From contig NW_024881615.1 in NCBI RefSeq assembly GCF_019059575.1, positions 989,756-1,053,755 of the forward strand: a DNA stretch of 64,000 bases, given 5' to 3'. The stretch comes from Amphibalanus amphitrite. Lineage: Eukaryota; Arthropoda; Thecostraca; Balanomorpha; Balanidae. Of the stretch, positions 51,401-56,889 are shown piece by piece. Below the pieces are notes generated by a model. It was not told the DNA's origin. It did not search any database and saw only the letters and a program-made list of their open reading frames with translations. The position numbers were made by a program, and so were the translations under genes. Every line of letters starts with the position of its first letter. Position 1 is the stretch's first letter.

Positions 51401-52494
51401 TGGGGTCGTCCGGCAACTGTGACTGTTGTACATACTCAGGCATTATAATAACCGTGTCTGTTGCCCACAAGTGTCATATTTACCATGTTTCTTGTCTACT
51501 GACGTCAGTCGTCACGTTGTACTGTGTTTGTTGTTGGTAGTTACGATGTTGACGTTTGTTTATTTTCCCGCAGGTGACATGACCGACGACGAGAAGGTGC
51601 TCTCGTGGCTGACCTCTCAGGACGTGTTGGAGATCAAAGACGAAATCGAGGAGGTCAACCGCAAGATGCTGGACAAACTGCTCGACGAGAACGACTTCGT
51701 CGCCGTCTACTTCTGTACGTTACACCACTTAGCTTGTCATCATTTATGATGTGTTGATACTTTAGACGAGAGCGAATATTGTTCTGTGCGAGTTGTAGGT
51801 TGTGTGGGCTGCCAAGACGATTTCCCGAAAATTTGCCACCAGTGGAACAAATAGCCCATTTTGCCGCCGTTGTACGGGACTGCTGACTGACGAGTGACGG
51901 TGCGTTCGTCTCTGATAACTAACTCTCATCGCTCTCAGATGAGAACGACTGTCCGCGCTGTGACGAGGTTCTCACCGAGCTGGAGACCATCGACGACGAG
52001 GCCGACAACCTCGACATCACCTTCGTCAAGATCAGAGACACTCGCTACGCCAAAAAGTACGGCATCAGCAAGCTGCCGGCCATGGTGTATTTCAGAAGGC
52101 GCTTCCCCAGCATCTACAGAGGTCAGTTCGCAAAGTAACTAGATGCGTTATAAATACCTCCCAAAAGGAATTACCATGACAAATGTGAGGCAATGATGTG
52201 CGCATTGGCTCTATGTACGATACGATAGGGAAAGGGGGCCATGCTTAATTTGCTTATTTTTCAGTCAATATTTATCGATTATCACCCGGCCAAGGGCGGC
52301 AGTTAACGACCGATGTTCCCGCAGGCGACCTGCTGAACGAGACGGAGGTACTCGACTGGCTGCAGAAGAACCGCTACAAGCACCCGGAGCTCAACCTGTT
52401 CATGTACGCCATCGGCGCCGTGTCAGTGGCCTTTGTCGGCTACACCACGTTCCTGGTGTTCTGTTTCCATGGCAACCAGCAGAAGGCGGCGTGA
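9547..52494 (+). CDS. Gene 2: giant multi-thioredoxin-like ER membrane protein (calsequestrin/PDI-like)
   Basis: Joined exons: 9547-9691, 18693-18878, 20494-20634, 24902-25084, 25358-25501, 27639-27821, 28494-28625, 28874-29056, 29371-29502, 32130-32312, 32818-32949, 34447-34629, 34864-34995, 36451-36642, 36864-37007, 37234-37413, 37654-37794, 37936-38118, 40882-41013, 41236-41415, 41926-42069, 42423-42614, 42867-43004, 44363-44460, 44674-44758, 44978-45109, 45244-45426, one of 47810-47950 or 49005-49145, 50764-50838, 51164-51271, 51574-51714, 51939-52121 and 52325-52494. The sum is 5001 nt, 1666 aa. The product has a signal peptide ([18 protein letters not shown]), 15 thioredoxin-like domains and a C-terminal membrane segment with a short tail ending NQQKAA. 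Each domain combines the end of an H exon (helices plus a strand such as YVAVFF) with a T exon (active-site region, ENIDDE helix, FVKI strand, cis-Pro segment LPTLVYF). Seven domains keep CxxC. Arrayed acidic thioredoxin folds recall calsequestrin and PDI proteins. A lumenal role in ER redox, chaperoning or calcium binding is inference. Confidence 0.9.
11572..11736. repeat. 33-bp minisatellite
   Basis: Five consecutive 33-bp units share the core GGTCGGTGGGCGGCGGC and GATGCGGTG. The ends alternate between GCT and GTA, giving a 66-bp higher-order period. Degenerate copies extend left to about 11400. Confidence 0.85.
14701..15130. repeat. 26-27-bp minisatellite carrying TGCCACGT
   Basis: About 16 degenerate units with a core such as CACGCCGGTGCCACGTATC and CTTGGAG. 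Three units near 14995-15080 are almost identical. TGCCACGT occurs about ten times within 300 bases. Confidence 0.85.
17080..17460. repeat. Degenerate GAGAGCC(GA) tandem tract
   Basis: Irregular purine-rich repeats of GAGAGCCGA, GAGACGA and GAGCTGA over about 380 bases in intron 1. No coding signal. Confidence 0.75.
18693..18878 (+). CDS. Gene 2 T1 exon
   Basis: 62 codons. Encodes GRRCKIDC, a CxxxC in place of CxxC, then [17 protein letters not shown], the cis-Pro segment EFPALTYF and KYEG. Acceptor GGCAG, donor GTACGT. Confidence 0.9.
18879..20493 (+). other. Gene 2 intron 2
   Basis: A 1.6 kb intron. Bases 19611-19680 show possible RNA polymerase III A and B boxes (TAGCGCAGTGA and AGTTTCGATCA), so a tRNA-derived SINE fragment is possible. 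Nothing else recognised. Confidence 0.6.
20494..20634 (+). CDS. Gene 2 H1 exon
   Basis: 47 codons. Encodes [16 protein letters not shown], a helix [17 protein letters not shown] and the strand YVAVFF. Acceptor CACAG, donor GTAAGT. Confidence 0.92.
20635..24901 (+). other. Gene 2 intron 3 (4.3 kb)
   Basis: Contains GC-rich islands at 22560-22910 (CCGCCG-type simple repeat near 22700 and a duplicated GACGGCGACCCGGTG) and 23760-24420. A possible minus-strand SINE B box (GGTTCGATCC) lies near 21838. No gene supported. Confidence 0.6.
24902..25084 (+). CDS. Gene 2 T2 exon (CRKC)
   Basis: 61 codons with a CRKC active-site-like motif, [17 protein letters not shown], cis-Pro SLPTLVYY and IVYDG. A GTAAGT inside the codons for CRKC is not used as a donor in this model. 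Confidence 0.9.
25358..25501 (+). CDS. Gene 2 H2 exon
   Basis: 48 codons. Encodes [16 protein letters not shown], an acidic run [10 protein letters not shown], a helix and the strand YLAVLF. Donor GTGAGT. Confidence 0.92.
25502..27638 (+). other. Gene 2 intron 5
   Basis: A 2.1 kb intron with CpG-rich stretches at 25860-26240 and 26930-27200. The second includes TATA-like motifs (GTATACT, GTATATTC), but no exon or promoter can be assigned. Confidence 0.6.
27639..27821 (+). CDS. Gene 2 T3 exon (Cys-less site)
   Basis: 61 codons. The CxxC position is replaced by acidic [11 protein letters not shown]. The DDECD cysteine is present after ELENI, as is cis-Pro EFPTLVYF. Confidence 0.92.
27822..28493 (+). 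other. Gene 2 intron 6
   Basis: 672 bases. The 3' third has several ATGACCT/GTGACCTGA copies resembling the start of the following H exon. Nothing else recognised. Confidence 0.65.
28494..28625 (+). CDS. Gene 2 H3 exon
   Basis: 44 codons. Encodes [31 protein letters not shown] and the strand HVAVLF. Acceptor CCCAG, donor GTGAGT. Confidence 0.92.
28874..29056 (+). CDS. Gene 2 T4 exon (Cys-less site)
   Basis: 61 codons. [11 protein letters not shown] replaces the CxxC region. Has [18 protein letters not shown] and cis-Pro ETPTLVYF. Donor GTGCGT. Confidence 0.92.
29371..29502 (+). CDS. Gene 2 H4 exon
   Basis: 44 codons. Encodes [31 protein letters not shown] and the strand HLAALF. Donor GTACGT. 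Confidence 0.92.
29503..32129 (+). other. Gene 2 intron 9
   Basis: A 2.6 kb intron. A candidate 30-nt micro-exon lies at 31191-31220, preceded by a long CTGT-rich pyrimidine tract. The rest is unremarkable. Confidence 0.6.
31191..31220 (+). CDS. Candidate micro-exon (10 codons)
   Basis: TTTCCAG acceptor and GTAAGT donor enclose 30 bases in symmetric phase 1-1. They encode EHDDVTVLF, closely like the strand ends of H exons (for example HVAVLF) and of exon 1 (EQHDYVAVF). It could be a cassette exon or the remnant of a lost H exon. It is left out of the main model. Confidence 0.4.
32130..32312 (+). CDS. Gene 2 T5 exon (Cys-less site)
   Basis: 61 codons. [11 protein letters not shown] replaces CxxC. 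Has [18 protein letters not shown] and cis-Pro QLPTLVYF. Closely related to T4 and T6. Confidence 0.92.
32313..32817 (+). other. Gene 2 intron 10
   Basis: 505 bases. Its 3' end repeats TGACCTGA motifs like the next exon's start. Nothing else recognised. Confidence 0.65.
32818..32949 (+). CDS. Gene 2 H5 exon
   Basis: 44 codons. Encodes [31 protein letters not shown] and the strand YVAAVF. Donor GTGAGT. Confidence 0.92.
32950..34446 (+). other. Gene 2 intron 11
   Basis: A 1.5 kb AT-rich intron. No feature recognised. Confidence 0.65.
34447..34629 (+). CDS. Gene 2 T6 exon (Cys-less site)
   Basis: 61 codons. [11 protein letters not shown] replaces CxxC. Has [18 protein letters not shown] and cis-Pro ELPTLVYF. 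Donor GTCAGT. Confidence 0.92.
34864..34995 (+). CDS. Gene 2 H6 exon
   Basis: 44 codons. Encodes [29 protein letters not shown] and the strand YVAVYY. It ends in A, not T, so the junction codon with T7 is Ser instead of Tyr. Confidence 0.9.
34996..36450 (+). other. Gene 2 intron 13 with CT-rich microsatellite
   Basis: A 1.45 kb intron. AT-rich in its first kilobase, then a CT/CCCTCT microsatellite at about 36041-36352 ending 100 bases before the T7 acceptor. Confidence 0.8.
36041..36352. repeat. (CT)n / (CCCTCT)n microsatellite
   Basis: About 310 bases of pure pyrimidine: CT dinucleotides, then CCCTCT hexamers in long uninterrupted runs, then CT again. Confidence 0.97.
36451..36642 (+). CDS. 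Gene 2 T7 exon (CKKGDQC)
   Basis: 64 codons. The site reads [10 protein letters not shown], with two cysteines separated by five residues. Then [18 protein letters not shown] and cis-Pro KFPALVLY, ending AYPG. Confidence 0.88.
36864..37007 (+). CDS. Gene 2 H7 exon
   Basis: 48 codons. Encodes [33 protein letters not shown] and the strand DVVAFF. Confidence 0.9.
37234..37413 (+). CDS. Gene 2 T8 exon (Cys-less site)
   Basis: 60 codons. [11 protein letters not shown] replaces CxxC. Has [18 protein letters not shown] and RPAIVFF with the proline kept. Ends VVYKG. Confidence 0.9.
37654..37794 (+). CDS. Gene 2 H8 exon
   Basis: 47 codons. Encodes [30 protein letters not shown] and the strand YLVVFF. 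Confidence 0.9.
37936..38118 (+). CDS. Gene 2 T9 exon (CKNC)
   Basis: 61 codons with [22 protein letters not shown] and cis-Pro TFPTVVYF, ending IVYNG. Confidence 0.92.
38839..38889 (+). CDS. Partial H-like exon (17 codons), optional
   Basis: A TAG acceptor and a GTAAGC donor bound 51 bases in phase 1-1. They encode [16 protein letters not shown], the first third of an H module. The second half (IEEV...VAVFF) is absent. Including it keeps the frame. It may be a cassette or a decaying duplicate of H9. Confidence 0.45.
39437..39471. repeat. (CCG)n microsatellite
   Basis: About eleven consecutive CCG units in intronic sequence. Confidence 0.9.
40882..41013 (+). CDS. Gene 2 H9 exon
   Basis: 44 codons. 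Encodes [30 protein letters not shown] and the strand YLAVYF. Acceptor GGTAG is weak, with a C-homopolymer upstream; donor GTGAGT. Confidence 0.85.
41236..41415 (+). CDS. Gene 2 T10 exon (Cys-less site)
   Basis: 60 codons. [11 protein letters not shown] replaces CxxC. Has [16 protein letters not shown] and DPPGLAYF with the proline kept. Ends IKFDG; donor GTAGGT. Confidence 0.88.
41416..41925 (+). other. Gene 2 intron 20
   Basis: 510 bases, AT-rich in the second half. Nothing recognised. Confidence 0.65.
41926..42069 (+). CDS. Gene 2 H10 exon
   Basis: 48 codons. Encodes [33 protein letters not shown] and the strand YFAVFF. Donor GTAAGG. Confidence 0.9.
42070..42422 (+). other. Gene 2 intron 21
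   Basis: 353 bases, AT-rich. Nothing recognised. Confidence 0.65.
42423..42614 (+). CDS. Gene 2 T11 exon (CKQC)
   Basis: 64 codons with [22 protein letters not shown] and ALPAVVLF, ending VIYAG. A short insertion (GDEAD) lengthens the last hairpin. Confidence 0.92.
42867..43004 (+). CDS. Gene 2 H11 exon
   Basis: 46 codons. Encodes [30 protein letters not shown] and the strand IAVYF. Donor GTGAGT. Confidence 0.9.
43005..44362 (+). other. Gene 2 intron 23 region
   Basis: 1.36 kb between H11 and T12 containing an alternative CDGC/acidic exon (43468-43686). The remainder is T-rich and shows nothing else. Confidence 0.65.
43468..43686 (+). CDS. Alternative T-like exon with CDGC and acidic tail
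   Basis: A TTTTAG acceptor follows H11 in phase 1. The exon encodes [17 protein letters not shown], then a proline/alanine linker and acidic runs ([21 protein letters not shown]). It can end at a GTAGAT donor in phase 1 (73 codons, frame kept) or read through two codons to TGA at 43692-43694. It has a thioredoxin-like CxxC but lacks the usual strand and cis-Pro. It is a cassette, an alternative to T12, or a terminal exon giving a soluble acidic isoform. Confidence 0.55.
44363..44460 (+). CDS. Gene 2 T12 exon, part a (CADC)
   Basis: First half of T12. Encodes [22 protein letters not shown] and the strand KFVKTQ. Ends in phase 0 at GTGAGT, the only non-phase-1 junction in the gene, consistent with later intron gain. 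Confidence 0.9.
44674..44758 (+). CDS. Gene 2 T12 exon, part b
   Basis: Second half of T12. Encodes [19 protein letters not shown] with the cis-Pro, ending SVFEG. The two parts together give 183 nt, the standard T length. Confidence 0.9.
44978..45109 (+). CDS. Gene 2 H12 exon
   Basis: 44 codons. Encodes [30 protein letters not shown] and the strand YLAVFF. Confidence 0.92.
45244..45426 (+). CDS. Gene 2 T13 exon (CKAC)
   Basis: 61 codons with [22 protein letters not shown] and cis-Pro TLPALVYF, ending LIYEG. It has both the CxxC and the DDEC cysteine. Confidence 0.92.
45427..47809 (+). other. Gene 2 intron before H13a
   Basis: A 2.4 kb AT-rich intron. Open frames near 45870-46640 lack splice or family support. 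Nothing recognised. Confidence 0.65.
47810..47950 (+). CDS. Gene 2 H13a exon (alternative)
   Basis: 47 codons. Encodes [33 protein letters not shown] and the strand FLCALF. Acceptor CGCAG, donor GTGAGT. It is a second H exon with no T exon between it and H13b, so the two are probably mutually exclusive. Confidence 0.85.
47951..49004 (+). other. Spacer between H13a and H13b
   Basis: 1.05 kb containing four adjacent CCTGA units near 48172-48190. No T exon is present. Confidence 0.65.
49005..49145 (+). CDS. Gene 2 H13b exon (alternative)
   Basis: 47 codons. Encodes [34 protein letters not shown] and the strand FVAVFF. Acceptor GGCAG, donor GTGAGT. Same length and clear homology to H13a. Confidence 0.85.
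49146..50763 (+). other. Gene 2 intron before T14
   Basis: A 1.6 kb intron with a candidate 18-nt micro-exon at 49886-49903. CCTGACC-type repeats lie in the last 60 bases before the acceptor. Confidence 0.6.
49886..49903 (+). CDS. Candidate micro-exon (6 codons)
   Basis: CATTGCAG acceptor and GTAAGT donor bound 18 bases in symmetric phase 1-1, encoding GGKDL plus junction codons. Inclusion would insert SGGKDL between the strand and the CSDC site of domain 14, recalling the SGPCKK start of T7. Confidence 0.35.
50764..50838 (+). CDS. Gene 2 T14 exon, part a (CSDC)
   Basis: Encodes [17 protein letters not shown] and DDEADMY, ending in phase 1 at GTGAGT. T14 is split by an intron at a different position from T12. 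Confidence 0.9.
50839..51163 (+). other. Gene 2 intron within T14
   Basis: 325 bases. Nothing recognised. Confidence 0.7.
51164..51271 (+). CDS. Gene 2 T14 exon, part b
   Basis: Encodes [16 protein letters not shown], cis-Pro HTPALVYF and IIYEG. Parts a and b sum to 183 nt. Confidence 0.9.
51272..51573 (+). other. Gene 2 intron before H14
   Basis: 302 bases. Nothing recognised. Confidence 0.65.
51574..51714 (+). CDS. Gene 2 H14 exon
   Basis: 47 codons. Encodes [32 protein letters not shown] and the strand FVAVYF. Confidence 0.92.
51939..52121 (+). CDS. Gene 2 T15 exon (CPRC)
   Basis: 61 codons with [22 protein letters not shown] and cis-Pro KLPAMVYF, ending SIYRG. Donor GTCAGT. Confidence 0.92.
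52325..52494 (+). CDS. Gene 2 terminal exon: membrane anchor
   Basis: Begins like an H exon ([15 protein letters not shown]), then continues into a membrane segment ([24 protein letters not shown]) and a short tail HGNQQKAA before TGA. This predicts a type I orientation with the domains in the lumen. The lysine is at -3, but a full dilysine signal is not present. Confidence 0.9.
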
Positions 52495-53886
52495 GACGCT
52501 CCACGGTCGTCTGACAGCGGTGAGCGGAGCGGGCCGTGTAGTTGGATGAGCCCCGATACAGCCGCGGCCGGCCACCACTGAACTGAACTGTCCCAAACTC
52601 GGCAGGCCGCCCGCCGGTCCCGGACTATGACCCATAGTGGCAATCGTGAGACGCCGTGGCGCGGCTGGACACTGACCGAGTGGTCGGCGCAATACTGCCT
52701 TCTGCGATATCAGTGAGGCGCCCAACACAACTATCGTCCCCGTCTTCCATTTGGACGACATTGACAATTGAGTCCCGCCTTTTCCGACATCTGAGGCATC
52801 CGTCTGAATCATGAGTGCGCTCCAGTGGACATCAACACGACTTGTTTCAGCTTCGATTGGAGATGGACAGTCGAACGGAGCCATTGCCCAAAGACGCTCT
52901 CAGAGTTAACTGTTCATGTGATACAAAACGTCCTAGTCGATCGTGTATGTGTGCGCGTGTGTTCCCATGCGACCGAGTGTGCGGCGCATAGGTGAGTGTG
53001 CAATCATCTCCGATGGAGTCGTCATCTTCGTGCGTGCGATTGTGTGTGCGTGTGTGTGAGCTGTGTGGAGCCGTCTGCGGCTCGCCGTTTTTTGTTCTTG
53101 TTTCCGGTTGTTGCCCGCGCTTGTGAGCGTGTGCACGGTCTGACCGGCCCCCGGACCGCCACGCCACGCTCTGCTTCGCTTGGTCCGACACATTTTTTAA
53201 CCGACTGACCGCTGCCCCGCGCCGTAGCTCTAACTCGCGTCCGTAGTGTGCTGCTCGCGGCGGCCGGAGTGCGACCGAACCCGTCCGCCCGCCGGCCGCC
53301 GCCCCTCGGCGCTCGCCGCCGGCCGGCCGGGCGCTCCGCCAGTGCCGGGACGCCAGTGACCGGCGCCGGCCCCGCCGCGCCCCTCAGGGTGACCTCAGGA
53401 CACGGTGTGAGCTCCCGGCGGCCGGCGGCAGCGCCGCCCGGCGTCAGGGGCCGGGAGGGGCCGCCCGCCTGACCTGCGCCCCTCTCGCTCCGTCTCTCTT
53501 CCCCTCCGTCCCACAACGCGACTCCGACGCGACGTGGGCGTCGCCTGTTGAACGAGCCGTGCCCGACGCTGGCTCATTTGTTTGTTCCATTGCAAGTGCT
53601 TTGTAACTTGTCAACAAAAGACGGGGAGGAATACACGATGGTTTTGGCACACCCTGGTTAAGTTGAAACTGCGCTGTGCGCGTCGCGGGATGACTTGTCA
53701 AGACGTGACGACCGTGACATTCGTCGTATTTGTTTAAGATATACCGAGAAGTCTGTTCATTGAAATGTTGTGGTAATATTTCTGTAGAATGGACGCGTCA
53801 CAAAGCGCAGTGAAATCCCGAGCATGTTGACTACCGTCCTCGAGTCTCGTCAGGCCAATCAAACATATTATTTTGAGTTCATTTTC

Positions 53887-53892
53887 TTTATT
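53887..53892 (-). terminator. Poly(A) signal of BiP gene
   Basis: AATAAA on the minus strand, about 395 bases after the BiP stop. An ATTAAA near 54032-54037 is an alternative. Confidence 0.6.
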
Positions 53893-54021
53893 TGTACAAA
53901 ACACGCAGCAACTGGAGGTATCACGAAATATTTCCTCTATCTGTAACTCTAGGAACCAGTGACGAACTTGAACGAAATTACCGCTCTGCCGTAACGATAC
54001 AACGCGCACACGCACGCATCC

Positions 54022-54027
54022 AATAAA
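54022..54027 (+). terminator. Poly(A) signal of gene 2
   Basis: AATAAA on the plus strand, the first after the gene 2 stop codon. It lies 155 bases past the predicted BiP 3' end, so the two transcripts would overlap. Confidence 0.6.
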
Positions 54028-54285
54028 ATAATGTCTTTAATCCCACGGCAACACAAAGAAAGACTGTAAACCTAAACACAATCAAGCCACTGCTGATAAT
54101 GCAGCAAATCTAACAGACTATTTTCTACATCAATCGTGCAATACCCGAATGAAACCCCTCCCGTGGACCACACTCTGAAAGCTCTACTCCATCCATTTCC
54201 TTCACTGACCATGTCCTCGAGTCCTTCAGTCCATATCACATGAGTACGCCGAGACTCGGCGGTGTGCGGCGGCCGCCGCGGACGT

Positions 54286-55890
54286 CTACAGCTCCTCCCG
54301 GTCCGAGTCGGGTCCGCCCGGGGGCGGCGCGCCGCCCGCGCCCTGGTACAGCTTGGCGATGATGGGCTGCACGGTGTCCTCGACCGCCTTCTTCTGGGCG
54401 CGGAACTCGGCCGTCTCGGCGTCCTGGTGGTCTTCCAGCCACTTGAGCTGCTCCTCGATGGCCGTCTCGATCTCGGTCTTCTCGTCGCTGGACAGCTTGC
54501 CGGCCAGCTTTTCGTCGCTCAGCTGGTTCTTCAGGTTGTAGACGTAGGCCTCGAGGTCGTTCCTGGCCTCCACGCGCTCCTTGACGAGTCGGTCCTCCTC
54601 GGCGAAGCGCTCCGACTCCTCGATCATGCGCTCGATGTCCTCTGGCGTCAGTCGCTGCTGGTCATTAGTGATGGTGATCTGCTTCTTAGTCTGGGTGCCC
54701 TTGTCCTCGGCCGACACCTGCAGGATGCCGTTGGCGTCAATCTCGAACGTCACCTCGATCTTGGGCACGCCGCGCGCGGCTGGCGGGATGCCGGTCAGGT
54801 CGAACCGGCCCAGCTCGTGGTTGTCCTTGGTCATCGGCCGCTCGCCCTCGAACACCTGGATGGTGACTGTGTCCTGGTTGTCGGCTGCCGTCGAGAAGAT
54901 CTGCGACTTCTTGGTGGGGATGGCCGTGTTGCGCGGGATCAGCTTGGCCATGACGCCGCCGACCGTCTCGATGCCGAGCGTCAGCGGGTTCACGTCGAGC
55001 AGCACCAGGTTGCCGGTACTCTTGTCGCCGCTCAGGATGCCTGCCTGCACAGCGGCGCCGTAGGCCACCGCCTCGTCCGGGTTGATGCCGCGGCTAGGCT
55101 CCTTGCCGTTGAAGAACTCCTTCACCAGCTGCTGGATCTTAGGGATGCGGGTTGAGCCTCCGACCAGCACAATCTCGTCGATGTCTTTCTTCTGCAGTCC
55201 AGCGTCCTTCAGCACTTGCTGCACCGGCTTCATGGTGGCGCGGAACAGGTCCATGTTGAGCTCCTCGAACTTGGCACGGGTCAGCGTCTCGGAGAAGCTC
55301 TGGCCCTCGAACAGGTTCTCGATCTCGATTTTCACCTGGTGCTGCGCGCTCAGCGTGCGTTTGGCCTTCTCCACCTCACGCCGCAGTCGCTGTACCGCGC
55401 GACTGCTGGTGCGCAGGTCCTTGTTGAACTTCTTCTTGTAGAGTTTGATGAAGTGTTCCATGACGCGCTGGTCGAAGTCCTCTCCGCCGAGGTGGGTGTC
55501 TCCGTTGGTGGCCACCACCTCGAACACGCCGTTGTCGATGGTCAGCAGCGAGACGTCGAACGTGCCGCCGCCCAGGTCGAACACCAGCACGTTCTTCTCG
55601 CTGCCCTCCTTGTCCATGCCGTAGGCGATGGCGGCCGCCGTCGGCTCGTTGATGATACGCATCACGGTCAGACCGGCGATCGCGCCGGCGTCCTTGGTGG
55701 CCTGGCGCTGAGCGTCGTTGAAGTAGGCCGGCACCGTGACCACGGCGTGCGTCACCTTCTTGCCCAGGTAGGACTCGGCCGTCTCCTTCATCTTGGAGAG
55801 CACCATGGCCGAGATCTCCTCCGGGGAGAACACCTTCTGCTCGCCGCCGGCCGTCACCTTGATGTGCGACTTGCCGTTCTTCTCCACCAC
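54286..55890 (-). CDS. HSPA5: BiP coding exon 3 (main)
   Basis: 1605 nt encoding most of the ATPase domain, the interdomain linker, the substrate-binding domain, the lid and the REEL terminus. Acceptor CCACAG gives [12 protein letters not shown]. Strongly GC-rich third positions. Confidence 0.97.
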   Translation of the reverse strand: MVEKNGKSHIKVTAGGEQKVFSPEEISAMVLSKMKETAESYLGKKVTHAVVTVPAYFNDAQRQATKDAGAIAGLTVMRIINEPTAAAIAYGMDKEGSEKNVLVFDLGGGTFDVSLLTIDNGVFEVVATNGDTHLGGEDFDQRVMEHFIKLYKKKFNKDLRTSSRAVQRLRREVEKAKRTLSAQHQVKIEIENLFEGQSFSETLTRAKFEELNMDLFRATMKPVQQVLKDAGLQKKDIDEIVLVGGSTRIPKIQQLVKEFFNGKEPSRGINPDEAVAYGAAVQAGILSGDKSTGNLVLLDVNPLTLGIETVGGVMAKLIPRNTAIPTKKSQIFSTAADNQDTVTIQVFEGERPMTKDNHELGRFDLTGIPPAARGVPKIEVTFEIDANGILQVSAEDKGTQTKKQITITNDQQRLTPEDIERMIEESERFAEEDRLVKERVEARNDLEAYVYNLKNQLSDEKLAGKLSSDEKTEIETAIEEQLKWLEDHQDAETAEFRAQKKAVEDTVQPIIAKLYQGAGGAPPPGGPDSDREEL

Positions 55891-56839
55891 CTGTGGATGA
55901 TTCAGAAATGTGTCACACACTGAACATGTGAAAACACTGTCATACACTGTCACACTGCATAATTATCAGTCCGATAAGCACTGGGTGATGTACAATGAGA
56001 TGACTTGACTTGTTGTTGCTCCACTTCTTTTACTCTGAGGCAAAACATTTTTTTTTTTTAATCATCCAACCAATGGACAATGAAGTGATGCTCTTTGCTT
56101 ATTATGTTAAAATAGAGATGATACAGCTTACAGCAGAGCTTATAAGCCTGCATTGGTTAATAAACAATATGGTATAGCATATGAGCTCCATAGAAATATT
56201 GAACTTATTGTTGCACATACCTTGAATGGCAGAAGTTTGACATCCTTCTGAACATTCTGGTCATTCCAGTCCCTTCCAATCAGCCTCTTCACATCAAAGA
56301 TGGTGTTCTCTGGATTACTGGTCAGCTGATTCTTTGCGGCATCACCAATGAGACGCTCACCCTCCTTGGTGAACGCCACATAGGATGGAGTGATGCGGTT
56401 GCCCTGGTCATTTGCTATGATCTCCACTCTCCCATTCTTGAATACACCAACACTGAAAGAAAGATGTGTCTATTTAGAAATAGGTTGTGATGATTGTCTC
56501 ACTATAAAATATAGTTACATCTCTAGAAGCGCTTGAACTGAACAGTATCTGTAACTGAAGAACTTGCAACCCTGTAACTATTTAACTTATTTACTTTGGT
56601 AAATCACTGTAATTCAATTTTAAAATGAGCAATAAAAGCCACTGAATTTGTACTAGCATCTCGCAAAAATTAATGCCTGCTATAAATTCTAACCTTTTTA
56701 AAAGAAAATTGCAATTAACTTACCATGAATAGGTTGTTCCAAGATCAATGCCAATGACTGTCCCAACATCTTCAGCTTCTGAAGACTTCTGGGCTGCAAA
56801 AGCAGCACCAACAAGGCACAGAAGCAGAAGAGTCCTCAT
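54286..56839 (-). CDS. HSPA5: Gene 3: ER chaperone BiP/GRP78 (Hsp70 family)
   Basis: Coding exons 56724-56839, 56221-56452 and 54286-55890 join into 1953 nt (650 aa, typical for BiP). The signal peptide is [15 protein letters not shown]. Hsp70 signatures follow in order: [11 protein letters not shown], the ATP-site loop [24 protein letters not shown], and the substrate-binding domain starting [16 protein letters not shown]. After a charged helical lid and a GGAPPPGG linker the protein ends DREEL. BiP folds and retains ER clients using ATP, works with J-proteins and exchange factors, and senses unfolded-protein stress. REEL replaces the usual KDEL-type signal but keeps its acidic-leucine end. 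The gene converges with gene 2. Confidence 0.97.
55891..56220 (-). other. BiP intron 3
   Basis: 330 bases, AT-rich. Nothing recognised. Confidence 0.8.
56221..56452 (-). CDS. HSPA5: BiP coding exon 2
   Basis: 232 nt encoding [18 protein letters not shown] and [10 protein letters not shown] to LLPFK. Acceptor TTTCAG, donor GTATGT, phase 0 at the 3' end. Confidence 0.95.
56724..56839 (-). CDS. HSPA5: BiP coding exon 1
   Basis: Contains the start codon, signal peptide and the beginning of the nucleotide-binding domain ([13 protein letters not shown]). Ends in phase 2 at GTAAGT. Confidence 0.95.
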
Positions 56840-56889
56840 GCTTGGTTTTGACATTCACCTCTTCTTCAGCTAGGTTTCAACAGTTTCAA
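56840..56889 (-). other. BiP 5' UTR segment adjoining the start codon
   Basis: A TTATTTCAG acceptor ends at 56890, so these 50 bases are 5' UTR joined to coding exon 1. The start codon lies in a favourable AAGCATGAG context. Confidence 0.65.

Larger units (their letters stand above)
52495..54045 (+). other. Gene 2 3' UTR
   Basis: About 1.55 kb, CpG-rich around 53250-53480. The only AATAAA found after the stop is at 54022-54027. No further coding exon is supported. Confidence 0.6.

Noticed and set aside
54262-55923. Long plus-strand open frames opposite BiP
   Set aside because: Shadow frames caused by GC-rich third positions of the BiP exon.
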